A DNA stretch of 60,242 bases from Mycobacterium sp. KBS0706 (GTDB lineage: Bacteria; Pseudomonadota; Alphaproteobacteria; DSM-16000; Inquilinaceae): NCBI RefSeq assembly GCF_005938675.2, contig NZ_VCCH02000048.1:1-60242 (forward strand), read 5' to 3'. Below, piece by piece: positions 51,666 to 59,755 of this stretch (its first letter is position 1; each line of letters begins with the position of its first letter). Under the pieces are notes generated by a model. It was not told the origin of the DNA. It saw only the letters and a list, made by a program, of their open reading frames with translations, and ran no database searches. Made by a program: the position numbers and the translations under genes.

Positions 51666-53243
51666 ATGCCGTACCATCAGGGTTTGCAGAATGCCGTTCG
51701 TCGGGACGTGGTGTCGTTCGGTCCGTTCCGTCTGTCCATTGCCAGGAGACTTCTCGAAAGGAACGATACCCCGGTCCCTCTCCGCAGCCGCGCGCTCGAC
51801 CTCCTGCTGGTCCTGATCGAGCGTGCGAACGAGGTGGTGACCAAGGACGAGATCATGGCCAGGGTCTGGCCGGGCTTGACGGTCAGCGAGACGACGCTCC
51901 GAGTCCAGATCGCCGGCCTGCGCAGAGCGCTCGGGGATGGCGAGCAGGATGCCCGCTACATTGCCAACGTGACCGGCCGCGGCTACTGCTTCGTCGCCAG
52001 CCTCACCCATCACACGGGCATGGAGCCGGCAGCGGGGTCTCAGCCGCCCAGCGCAGCCGCCGAACTGCCACCCGCACCGACCCGGATGGTCGGACGGGAC
52101 GACACGGTCCGCAATGTTTCCAGGAACCTGGCGACCCGGCGTTTCCTCACGATCGTCGGTCCGGGCGGCGTCGGCAAGACGACCGTCGCGGTGGCCGTTG
52201 CCCGTCACATGCTCGAAGATGTCGGGGGAGCCGTTCATTTCATCGATCTGGGCTCGCTGAGCGATCCTTCGCTCGTGCCCAGCTCCATCGCGTCTACGCT
52301 GGGGGCGCCCGTCGGCCCGGACACCACTGCCGCTTCCCTTCTGGCGTTTCTCCGTCGGAGGCGCATGCTGCTGATCCTCGACAGCTGCGAGCACGTCATC
52401 GATGCGGTGGCGTCGCTGACGGACCGCATCCGCGGTGCGGCCCCCGAGATCCATCTTCTCGCCACGAGCAGGGAGCCGCTGCGGGTGGAAGGGGAGCAGG
52501 TGCACCGGCTGCGTCCCCTCGACTACCCGCCGGAGGATCCGGCCCTGACGGCTGCCGATGCCCTGCGCTTTCCGGCTGTTCAGCTGTTCGTGGAACACGC
52601 AGTCGCATGCGGATCGCGCTTCGAGTTTTCGGATGAGGAGGCTCCGGTCGTCGGCGAGATCTGCCGCAGACTCGACGGCATCGCCCTGGCCATCCAACTC
52701 GCCGCCGGCCGTGTCGAAGCCTATAGCGTGCGGGTGATCGCGGTGCTCCTCGACAGCCAGTTCACGCTTGGCTGGGACGGGCGACGGACCGCCGTGCCGC
52801 GGCACCGGACGCTCAGCGCCATGCTCGACTGGAGCCACAACCTGCTGTCGGCGGCCGAGCGGGTGGTGCTCCGGCGATTGGCCGTCTTTTCCGGCTACTT
52901 CTCCTTCGGAGCCGCTCTCTCGGTTACGGCTGGCTTCGACATCGACGGCGCCCAGGCCGCCAACGCGGTCGCGAGCCTCGTCGCGAAATCCCTGGTTGCC
53001 GCGTGTGGCGGCGCGCGATCGACGCGATATCGGCTGCTCGGTACGACGCGGGCCTACATGCTGCAGAAACTTGTCGAAAGTGGAGAGGAACCCGCGATCA
53101 TAAGCCGGCACGTCCTCTGCCACGGCGAAGAGTCCGAGCAGATCGGCGCAAATTTACGAATCCTGAGATCGAGGTATTGGCTGCTCCCTGGGGGGCGAGA
53201 CTGCTGTCGAAACAGTGTTCCCGCCCGGTGCAGCGCAACTTAA
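51666..53243 (+). CDS. OmpR/CadC-type winged helix regulator with NB-ARC-like ATPase domain, probably truncated
   Basis: A 525-aa regulator. Residues 15-115 are an OmpR/CadC-type winged helix (VPLRSRALDLLLVLIERANE ... YIANVTGRGYCFV). Residues about 135-320 form an ATPase domain with Walker A FLTIVGPGGVGKTTVAVAVA and Walker B-like MLLILDSCEHVID. Family members of this type are usually about 900 aa with C-terminal TPR repeats. Here the expected sequence stops near YMLQKLVESGE and is replaced by an unrelated Arg/Cys-rich tail of about 50 residues ending at 53243. A frameshift or deletion near 53100 is likely. Confidence 0.75.
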   Translation: MPYHQGLQNAVRRDVVSFGPFRLSIARRLLERNDTPVPLRSRALDLLLVLIERANEVVTKDEIMARVWPGLTVSETTLRVQIAGLRRALGDGEQDARYIANVTGRGYCFVASLTHHTGMEPAAGSQPPSAAAELPPAPTRMVGRDDTVRNVSRNLATRRFLTIVGPGGVGKTTVAVAVARHMLEDVGGAVHFIDLGSLSDPSLVPSSIASTLGAPVGPDTTAASLLAFLRRRRMLLILDSCEHVIDAVASLTDRIRGAAPEIHLLATSREPLRVEGEQVHRLRPLDYPPEDPALTAADALRFPAVQLFVEHAVACGSRFEFSDEEAPVVGEICRRLDGIALAIQLAAGRVEAYSVRVIAVLLDSQFTLGWDGRRTAVPRHRTLSAMLDWSHNLLSAAERVVLRRLAVFSGYFSFGAALSVTAGFDIDGAQAANAVASLVAKSLVAACGGARSTRYRLLGTTRAYMLQKLVESGEEPAIISRHVLCHGEESEQIGANLRILRSRYWLLPGGRDCCRNSVPARCSAT

Positions 53244-53432
53244 CGGACGAAAACACAACCTAACGCGCCGCGGCTCTCCTCTTCCGCGAGAGTGCTCCCG
53301 ATTGACCGGCGGTGTTTGTCCTCGATCGCAAACGTCGGCCTGTGGTCTCGGGGGGGCACCTCCCCTCGAGGCCTTGTCATCCGATCTCAGGCGGCCGCTG
53401 AAAGGCCTTCACGCGAATAAGAGAGGGGCGCC

Positions 53433-54857
53433 ATGGCGCGATACGGACAGGCATCTCTTGCGGTTCTCCTTGCGCTTGCCGTTGCAACCTTTCTCGACAG
53501 CTACGGCATACCGACGGCGTTCGCGACCATGCTGCTCGCCGTCGTGTTCTCGGTCTGGCGATTTGGCATCGGCGCCGGATTGCTGGCCGCGATTCTGGCG
53601 ATTGCCAGCATCCGGTTCTTCTTCCTGCAGCCCCTCCATTCCCTCGATCCGTTCGCACTGCCCGACGAGAATGTTCGGCGATTGCTGCTCTACACCGAGT
53701 CGATCCTGCTGCTGTGGCTGCTGGGGTCGGCTCTGCGACGCGGGCAGAGCAGGCTGGAGCGAAGCGAGGCGTATCTGGCCGATGCCCAGGCGCTGAGCCG
53801 GACGGGAAGCATCAGCTTCGTCGCCCCCGATGCCGAAATCTTCTGGTCTGCCGAGACTTACCGCGTGTTCGGCTTCGGCGAGGAGGTCTCCCCGAGCGTC
53901 CGGCGGATGCTGGATCGGATCCATCCCGAAGACGTGAACACGGCCCGGAGCGGGTTCTACGGCCTGGCCGAGCCTGTGCAGCGCATCGAGCTCGAGCATC
54001 GAATCGTGATGCAGGATGCCTCCGTCAAGCATCTCAACATTCTCGGCAAGGCCGAGCGCGAGAAGGACGGCAGACTCCGGATCTCGGCGGCCGTCATGGA
54101 CATCACGGAGGCCAGGCGCACCGCCGAGCTGCTGCGGAAATCCCGGGCCGAGCTCGCCCATGTGACCAGGCTCACGACCATGGGTGAGCTGGTTGCGTCG
54201 ATCGCGCATGAGATCAACCAGCCGCTTGGCGCCATGAAGCTGCATGCCCAGAGCGGCTTGCGATGGCTCGATCGCAAGCCGCCCGAGCTGGAGAGGGCCG
54301 AAATGTCTCTGAACCGCGTCATCGACAACGCAGTCCGCGCCGAAGGCCTGATCGCCAAGATCCGAGCCATGGCAAAGAAGCAAGAAGTGGAGTCCGTACC
54401 CGTCGACCTCAACCATCTCGTCGGCGACGTCATGGAACTCCTCAAAGGCGAAGCTCATGAGAGAGGTGTCGCATGTCAGATCGATCTTGAGCCAAGCCTG
54501 GGAGAGGTGAGGGGCGACCCGATCCAGCTGCAGCAGATCGTGGTCAATTTCCTGATGAACGGCTTCGACGCCATGGCGGCAACGCCGAGGGAAGAGCGCG
54601 AGATCACGATCCGCTCGCGCAACCGCGGAAACGAGGTAATCTTCGACGTGCGGGACGCAGGCCCCGGGATTCAGCGGGGGGCGGAGGGTCTCCTGTTCGA
54701 CGCCTTCTTCACCACCAAGGCCCATGGAATGGGAATGGGACTCTCGATCTGCCGCTCAATCGCCGAGTCCCACCAGGGCAGGATCGAGGCCTTCAACAAC
54801 GACGATCGCGGGGCGACCTTTCGATTGACCTTGCCGCAGAGTGAGATATCGAAGTGA
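53433..54857 (+). CDS. sensor histidine kinase (DUF4118, PAS and HisKA/HATPase domains)
   Basis: A 474-aa membrane kinase. An N-terminal DUF4118-type segment has three to four hydrophobic helices within residues 7-100. A PAS-like fold follows at about 120-225 (FWSAETYRVFGFGEE). Then HisKA has the phosphorylated His259 in ASIAHEINQPLGA, and HATPase_c has ELNQLLN/G-box equivalents (NFLMNGFDAMA, DAGPGI, GMGMGLSIC). GAGAGG precedes the ATG. It resembles FixL-type oxygen/redox sensors but has no haem motif I can identify. No response regulator gene follows; a Tn3 scar does. Confidence 0.9.
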   Translation: MARYGQASLAVLLALAVATFLDSYGIPTAFATMLLAVVFSVWRFGIGAGLLAAILAIASIRFFFLQPLHSLDPFALPDENVRRLLLYTESILLLWLLGSALRRGQSRLERSEAYLADAQALSRTGSISFVAPDAEIFWSAETYRVFGFGEEVSPSVRRMLDRIHPEDVNTARSGFYGLAEPVQRIELEHRIVMQDASVKHLNILGKAEREKDGRLRISAAVMDITEARRTAELLRKSRAELAHVTRLTTMGELVASIAHEINQPLGAMKLHAQSGLRWLDRKPPELERAEMSLNRVIDNAVRAEGLIAKIRAMAKKQEVESVPVDLNHLVGDVMELLKGEAHERGVACQIDLEPSLGEVRGDPIQLQQIVVNFLMNGFDAMAATPREEREITIRSRNRGNEVIFDVRDAGPGIQRGAEGLLFDAFFTTKAHGMGMGLSICRSIAESHQGRIEAFNNDDRGATFRLTLPQSEISK

Positions 54858-55128
54858 GTTGGAACGCAAGACGACTATCCAGCCCAGGGCTGTGGAAGCG
54901 GATGGCCCTCACTCCATCCGGCGTCGGCCCAACCCCGCCGCGCAGGATACCCGAGCTGACCAGGGATCAAGCTCCTACGGTCGAACGCGGTCATGTCCGC
55001 TATCCGGAACCGAGTGCGGTGTCCTGTGTGCTGCCTCTCGTCGGGCCAGGCCAACCGACAAAGGCCGGATCCGGCCGACAAAAACCAACGTCCGCATCGG
55101 AGACGCCGGCGCAGCGACCGCCCATCCA
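54858..55128. other. gene-free stretch between the sensor kinase and the Tn3 scar
   Basis: No receiver domain or other family resemblance in any frame. If a partner response regulator once followed the kinase, it has been lost from here. Confidence 0.4.
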
Positions 55129-55166
55129 GGGGTCGTTTGCGGGAGGGGGCGAAATCCTACCTTAAG
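55129..55166 (+). repeat. solo 38-bp terminal repeat of a Tn3-family element
   Basis: It is exactly 38 bases, begins GGGGTCGTTTGCGGGAGGGG and ends CCTTAAG, the shape of Tn3-family ends. It lies over the stop codon of the tnpA fragment, as in intact elements. Its sequence differs from the ends of the complete transposon at 22281, so it is another element. No second end was found. Confidence 0.75.
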
Positions 55167-55510
55167 CGCGACCAGCGATACTCTCCGGTCAACGTGATGT
55201 GCTCCCAGCCCAGCGGCGAGACGTGCGCGAGAAGGTCGGGCATCGGCGCCTGGCCGGCTTCAACCATGCCAGCAACGATCTCGCCGAGGCGCCATGTGTT
55301 CCAGTAGATGACGATGGCGGCCAGGAGGTTGAGGCCGGCGATCCGATGCTGCTGGCCCTCGGAGGTGCGATCACGGATTTCGCCACGTCGGTTGAAGCTG
55401 ATGGCGCGCTTCAGCGCATGGTGCGCCTCGCCCTTGTTCAGCCCCATCTGAGCCCGGCGCTGAAGGTCGAGATCGCTCAGCCATCCGGCCAGAATTTCCG
55501 CTGATCGACG
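55157..55510 (-). pseudogene. Tn3-family transposase, C-terminal fragment
   Basis: About 117 residues with the conserved C-terminal blocks ILAGWLSDLDLQRRAQMGLN, IAGLNLLAAIVIYWNTWRL and LGWEHITLTGEYRW. These align with the same region of the complete transposase at 22340. The frame continues to 55564 but without similarity. The upstream 85-90 percent of the gene is missing. It belongs with the 38-bp repeat at 55129. Confidence 0.85.
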
Positions 55511-55615
55511 CACTGCGCGGTGGGGCGCTGGAGCATCAATCCGCGGTCTTCGACGTCGCAGCACGGATGTGGCGACAGGGATCGACTATTCCCGACCGAC
55601 TCATGCGCCGAGGTC

Positions 55616-55972
55616 TCAGTTGCCGTTTCGCCCGCGATACTGCAGGGCGACGACAAAAGCCTTCGCCGGTCGCAGCAGAGCCGCTGCGATCAGGACGATC
55701 ATCACGGCGCCGATCGCGACCGGGGCCCATGCCGGCAGACCATAGGACAGGCTGAGCCACAAGGTGATCGGGACCACCGTGAAGCCGAGAATGAAAATCA
55801 AGAAGACCGCGGGACCATCGCCCGAGTCGACCTTGGACAGCTCGAGGCCGCAGACACCGCAGCGTTCGGCGACAGTCAGAAAACCCCGAAACAACGCGCC
55901 GCGGCCGCAGCGCGGACATTTGCACCCGAGGGCACAAACGAAGGGTGACACAGGCGGGAATCGGCTCTGCAT
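55616..55972 (-). CDS. DUF983 family membrane protein
   Basis: A 118-aa small membrane protein. The N-terminal zinc-ribbon-like CKCPRCGRGALFRGFL and CGVCGLEL pair the two CxxC motifs typical of DUF983. Two transmembrane helices follow (FLIFILGFTVVPITLWL and APVAIGAVMIVLIAAALL). Family function is unknown. The ribosome site is weak. It lies between mobile-element debris and small unknown genes on the same strand. Confidence 0.85.
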   Translation of the reverse strand: MQSRFPPVSPFVCALGCKCPRCGRGALFRGFLTVAERCGVCGLELSKVDSGDGPAVFLIFILGFTVVPITLWLSLSYGLPAWAPVAIGAVMIVLIAAALLRPAKAFVVALQYRGRNGN

Positions 55973-56015
55973 TCAATTTGCCCTTATGGACGTTTCCGGA
56001 GGCGTCGTCAGCGAA

Positions 56016-56309
56016 CTATAGGAGGTTGCCTGGGTGAGAAGCGTCGCAGCCCGTATCGCTCAGCAGCAGTCGGCCCCGGATGTAGTGATCCGCCCGATCG
56101 ATGCCATGCTCGGCGCAGATCCGCATAGCCCTTACAACCTCGCCGGTGTAGGGGCGCCGCCTCCAGTTGATTCCCAGCACATCGAGGTGGTCGTGCAACG
56201 CCAGCACGGATAGCCGCTCGCCACGCAATTGAGTGGCCACACGCTTCAGGCGTTCCGTCCGCCCTGCATCGTCGTCGCCTCTGGTCACCGACACCTTGAT
56301 ATCAACCAT
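56016..56309 (-). CDS. protein of unknown function
   Basis: A 97-aa frame with charged, mostly helical sequence (RLKRVATQLRGERLSVLALH, GINWRRRPYTGEVVRAMRIC). Its ending DTGCDASHPGNLL is unusual. The segment GINWRRRPYTGEVVRAMRIC resembles the recombinase C-terminal pattern only vaguely. It has no signal peptide, and AAGGAT precedes the start. I do not recognise a family; it may be real but is weakly supported. Confidence 0.4.
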   Translation of the reverse strand: MVDIKVSVTRGDDDAGRTERLKRVATQLRGERLSVLALHDHLDVLGINWRRRPYTGEVVRAMRICAEHGIDRADHYIRGRLLLSDTGCDASHPGNLL

Positions 56310-56395
56310 CCGATCATCCTTCCTCTCGCTCGCGACCCCCGGCTATACACCCAGGTGGCTCAAGGCCCAGGCGTACCGGGTGCGGCCCGAGATCG

Positions 56396-56815
56396 TCAGC
56401 CATGCCGCTTGTCGACGTTCCCTTCGGCCTTCGGTCCTCCAAAGAGCCGAAGCAGTGGCCGGACGCGCGCGACGCTGAAGTGCCGTGCCACGCCATCGAG
56501 TTCCGTCACCGTCACGATCTCGTTCTCGACCAGCCGGTCAGATTGCAACCGCCAGATCGGATGCCCACCAGAGTCGCCAGGAAGTTGAGAGAACGCCCAT
56601 TGGCCCTGCCCGATATGCACGAGAATCCCGGACCGATACTTCTGCCCGAACCAGAACCGACGGACCCGGCAGTCGGCGAAACGCCGCTGCCAGGACGCCG
56701 CCTGCAGGCGGCCGTCGCGATCCAGCGGAACGGTCAACTCGTAGCCGCACCGGCTATCTCCGTCAGGTGCTTCGATGCATGGCGCCAGTTCCAAGCGGAC
56801 CCGATGAAGCGACAT
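56396..56815 (-). CDS. protein of unknown function
   Basis: A 139-aa frame. It is rich in Arg, Trp and aromatic residues (ASWQRRFADCRVRRFWFGQK, LVHIGQGQWAFSQLPGDSGG), with beta-type periodicity in the middle. No motif or signal recognised. It lies 22 bases downstream of ppa's stop on the same strand, so it may be co-transcribed. Moderate support from compact frame and position. Confidence 0.45.
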   Translation of the reverse strand: MSLHRVRLELAPCIEAPDGDSRCGYELTVPLDRDGRLQAASWQRRFADCRVRRFWFGQKYRSGILVHIGQGQWAFSQLPGDSGGHPIWRLQSDRLVENEIVTVTELDGVARHFSVARVRPLLRLFGGPKAEGNVDKRHG

Positions 56816-56837
56816 CGCTATGCCTCCGCGCTGGGGA

Positions 56838-57383
56838 TCATGGTGCGTCGGGATCCTGCGCCGCGGCGCGCTCGATGCCGGCCAGGATCATCTCGGCGGC
56901 CTTGCTCGGCCCCTCCCACCCGGCGATCCGTACCCATTTTCCGTCCTCCAGATCCTTGTAGTGGGCAAAGAAGTGGGCGATCTGCTGCCACAGGTCGCCC
57001 GGCAGGTCCTCGCGGCTGTGCACGTCGTCGTAGTCGGGCTTCAGCTTGCCGATCGGTACGGCCAGGATCTTCTCGTCCGCGCCCTTTTCGTCCTCCATCA
57101 GCAGAACGCCGATCGGGCGGACCCGCAGCACCGCGCCGGGGACGATCGGATGGCGTCCGATGACGATGACGTCGACCGGATCGCCGTCACCTGAGAGGGT
57201 GTGCGGGATGAAGCCGTAGTTGCCCGGATAGGTCATCGCCGTGTGGATGATGCGGTCGACGACCATGACGCCCGCGCTCTTGTCGAATTCGTACTTCACC
57301 GGGGAGCCGCCCACCGAGTTCTCGATGATGACGTTGACGTCATAGGGCGGGTTCCGTCCGGCTGGAATCTTGCTGATGTCCAT
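56838..57383 (-). CDS. ppa: inorganic pyrophosphatase
   Basis: A 181-aa soluble family I enzyme that hydrolyses pyrophosphate to two phosphates. The start MDISKIPAGRNPPYDVNVII is family-typical. The active-site signature is DGDPVDVIV (metal-binding aspartates). KPDYDDVHSREDLP and HFFAHYKDLEDGKWV are also conserved. Its length suits prokaryotic PPases. I chose 57383; the longer frame to 57671 has no similarity before it. Confidence 0.95.
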   Translation of the reverse strand: MDISKIPAGRNPPYDVNVIIENSVGGSPVKYEFDKSAGVMVVDRIIHTAMTYPGNYGFIPHTLSGDGDPVDVIVIGRHPIVPGAVLRVRPIGVLLMEDEKGADEKILAVPIGKLKPDYDDVHSREDLPGDLWQQIAHFFAHYKDLEDGKWVRIAGWEGPSKAAEMILAGIERAAAQDPDAP

Positions 57384-57441
57384 GTTAGTCCTGGTGCATC
57401 GGAAGGGGCTGGTCGTGCGCTGGTGGTATCGGCCTACGGCT

Positions 57442-57690
57442 TCAGGCATCCCATATCCCCTGCGCGGGAATGGCGACTTTGGCGATCTCCACACGGGCGG
57501 TTGGCGCACACCCGGTAACGTCCTCGAACTCCCTGGCCACCGTGCGGCAGAACAGCGTTCGCCCGTCCGGACCGCCAAGCGCGCAGGCCACGGCTTGCCG
57601 GCCTGGCCTCTCGACCCGGTGCGTGATCCGGCGCGGCGCTTCGAGGAGATAGAAGCCTTCGGCCAGCACAATGGTTTGGAGCGCTTTCAA
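57442..57690 (-). pseudogene. SMP-30/gluconolactonase C-terminal fragment
   Basis: About 80 residues reading VERPGRQAVACALGGPDGRT and LFCRTVAREFEDVTG. This is the last blade of SMP-30/gluconolactonase/luciferin-regenerating proteins, but with no upstream blades: the frame is cut off against the end of the NuoB-like gene. It is a remnant left next to ppa. Confidence 0.6.
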
Positions 57691-58223
57691 AGCACCGATC
57701 TCGCGACGCTTTCACGCTGGTCCATCAGCGCGAGTAGCCCCTTGAGCAGCGTCGTCGGGTCCGGCGGACAGCCGCGGATGTGGAGGTCGACGGGAAGCAC
57801 GGCGGCTACGCTGCCGACCGTCGCGTAAGAGTCCGCGAAGAGGCCGGCGCCGACCGCGCAGTCGCCGACCGCGACCACCCATTTCGGCGCCGGCGTGGCC
57901 GCGTGCGTGCGTTCGACCGCCTCGCGCATGTTGTGGGTGACGGGTCCGGTCACCAGCAGCACGTCAGCGTGGCGCGGCGAGGCGACGAAGCGCAGGCCGA
58001 ACCGCTCGAGATCGTATACGACGTTGTTGAGGGCGTTGATCTCCAGCTCGCAGCCGTTGCACGAGCCGGCATCGACCTCGCGGATCGACAGGCTGCGCCC
58101 CAGCCGCCGACGGGCGGCAACGTCGAGGCGGGCGGCCAGGGCCGCCAGCTCCGGATCGTCGGCGGGCGGCCGCGGGTCGGTCAGCGGCGGCCGGAGGAGG
58201 CCCTGGAACAGGTGCCGGCGCAT
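57687..58223 (-). CDS. NuoB/HyfI-like small subunit of a complex I-related membrane complex
   Basis: A 178-aa [4Fe-4S]-protein of the NADH:ubiquinone oxidoreductase 20 kDa family. The cluster cysteines appear in GSCNGCE (residues about 54-57), VGDCAVG and RGCPPDP. NNVVYDLERFGLRF and VTGPVTHNM follow the fold. The start at 58223 follows the NuoD-like stop closely. It resembles the HyfI/HycG type of energy-converting hydrogenases more than classical NuoB. It sits downstream of the large-subunit and antiporter genes on the same strand. Confidence 0.85.
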   Translation of the reverse strand: MRRHLFQGLLRPPLTDPRPPADDPELAALAARLDVAARRRLGRSLSIREVDAGSCNGCELEINALNNVVYDLERFGLRFVASPRHADVLLVTGPVTHNMREAVERTHAATPAPKWVVAVGDCAVGAGLFADSYATVGSVAAVLPVDLHIRGCPPDPTTLLKGLLALMDQRESVARSVL

Positions 58224-58230
58224 GGCGTCC

Positions 58231-59745
58231 TCAGAGGTCGTGCCCCGCATAGGAGCAGTTGAAGGATTTGTTGCAGAGCGGGAAGTCGGCGACGATGTTG
58301 CCCTCGATCACGGCCTCCAAGAGCGGCCACTGAAACCAGGACGGGTCGCGCAGCCGGCCACGCAGAACCCGGCCCTCCCGATCCAGTCGAACCCAGGCGA
58401 AGATGTCGCCGCGGAATCCCTCGACCAGCGCTGATCCCTCGCCGGCCCGACGCGGGATCTCGGCGCGGACCGGGCCGCCCGGCAGTCGCTCCAGGATCTG
58501 GGCGATCAGCGACAGGCTCTGCTCGACCTCGCGGATGCGGATCCAGACCCGGGCGTTGACGTCGCCCTCCTCCAGAACCGGGACGTCGAAGGCAAGCATC
58601 CGGTACGGCGCGTCGCCGAAGGCCTGCCGTGCATCGAAGCGGCGGCCAGAGGCCCGCCCGACGAAGCCGCCGGCGCCGAAACGCCGGGCCAGCGCAGGGG
58701 CGAGGATGCCGGTTGCGACCGTGCGGTCCTGCAGCGAGGCGGTGTTGTCGTAGAGCTCGACCAACGGCGGGAAGTGCAGCCGGATCTCGTCGATCAGCGC
58801 GGCCAGGATCTCGACCGCCTCCGGCCCGGGATCGGCGGCGACACCGCCCGGCACCACCCGGTCCATCATCAGGCGGTGACCCAAGGCCCGTCCGGCGGCG
58901 CGCAGCACGCGTTCGCGCAGTACGCCGCAATGAGCGTGCATGAGTGCGAAGGCGGCATCGTTGCAGATGGCGCCGATGTCGCCGAGATGGTTGGCCAGGC
59001 GCTCCAGCTCGAGCATGAGGGCGCGCAGCCAGGCGGCGCGGAACGGGACCTTGACGTCGAGCGCGGTCTCGACGGCCTGCGCGAAGGCGCAGGCATAGGC
59101 GACGGTGCTGTCGCCGGAAGCCCGGCCGGCCAGTCGGGCCGCGCGGTCGAGGTCCGCTCCGGCCATCAGGCCCTCGAGGCCGCGATGGACATAGCCGAGC
59201 CGTGCCTCGAGCCGGACCACGGTCTCGCCGTTCGCGGTGAACCGGAAATGCCCTGGCTCGATGATGCCGGCATGCACTGGCCCGACCGGAATCTGGTGCA
59301 GGCTCTCGCCCTCGACCGGCAGGAATTGATAGGGCTCGGCCGCGAGTGCCGGCCGACGTTCGCCAAGCGGTTGGTGCAGGCCCCAGCGGCCGTGGTCGAG
59401 CCAAGGCCGGGAATCCGGCACATCGACCGGTTCCAGCCCGAACAGGTCCCAGATCGCCCGTTCCAGACGGATGGCGGGCGGGTGGTGCTGCCCCACCGAA
59501 GGAAAGCGACCCGACGGGCATTCAAGGCTGACGATGGCGATCTCGGCCGCGGGCTCGTCGAGTAGCGCCATGTGCACCTGGGGGCTCTGGGAGGCATCGC
59601 CCCAGTGGTCGAGCAGAGTCCAGGCGCCCTTTGCAAGCTGCTTTGCGACGCCGCTCCAAGTCCCGGAATCGACGATCACTCGCATCCAGCGCTGGGCGGC
59701 CTCCACCCGGTTTCCCAACTGGACGATGTCGTTCAGCGCCGGCAT
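58231..59745 (-). CDS. NuoD/HyfG-like large subunit lacking NiFe ligands
   Basis: A 504-aa protein. The first third resembles the NuoC/HyfG N-terminal domain and the rest NuoD/NiFe hydrogenase large subunits. The N-terminal metal-ligand position reads RLGYVHRGLEGLMAG with no CxxC. The C-terminus ends CNKSFNCSYAGHDL instead of DPCxxC. The stop is seven bases before the NuoB-like start. The start at 59745 has GGGAGG and is ten bases after the antiporter stop. It probably binds quinone or another carrier rather than H2 (inference). Confidence 0.85.
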   Translation of the reverse strand: MPALNDIVQLGNRVEAAQRWMRVIVDSGTWSGVAKQLAKGAWTLLDHWGDASQSPQVHMALLDEPAAEIAIVSLECPSGRFPSVGQHHPPAIRLERAIWDLFGLEPVDVPDSRPWLDHGRWGLHQPLGERRPALAAEPYQFLPVEGESLHQIPVGPVHAGIIEPGHFRFTANGETVVRLEARLGYVHRGLEGLMAGADLDRAARLAGRASGDSTVAYACAFAQAVETALDVKVPFRAAWLRALMLELERLANHLGDIGAICNDAAFALMHAHCGVLRERVLRAAGRALGHRLMMDRVVPGGVAADPGPEAVEILAALIDEIRLHFPPLVELYDNTASLQDRTVATGILAPALARRFGAGGFVGRASGRRFDARQAFGDAPYRMLAFDVPVLEEGDVNARVWIRIREVEQSLSLIAQILERLPGGPVRAEIPRRAGEGSALVEGFRGDIFAWVRLDREGRVLRGRLRDPSWFQWPLLEAVIEGNIVADFPLCNKSFNCSYAGHDL

Positions 59746-59755
59746 GAGTCCTCCC

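Noticed and set aside
54854..55165. A 103-codon frame starting at the sensor kinase stop, as a possible response regulator
   Set aside because: It has no receiver-domain aspartate or lysine pattern and runs into the Tn3 repeat.
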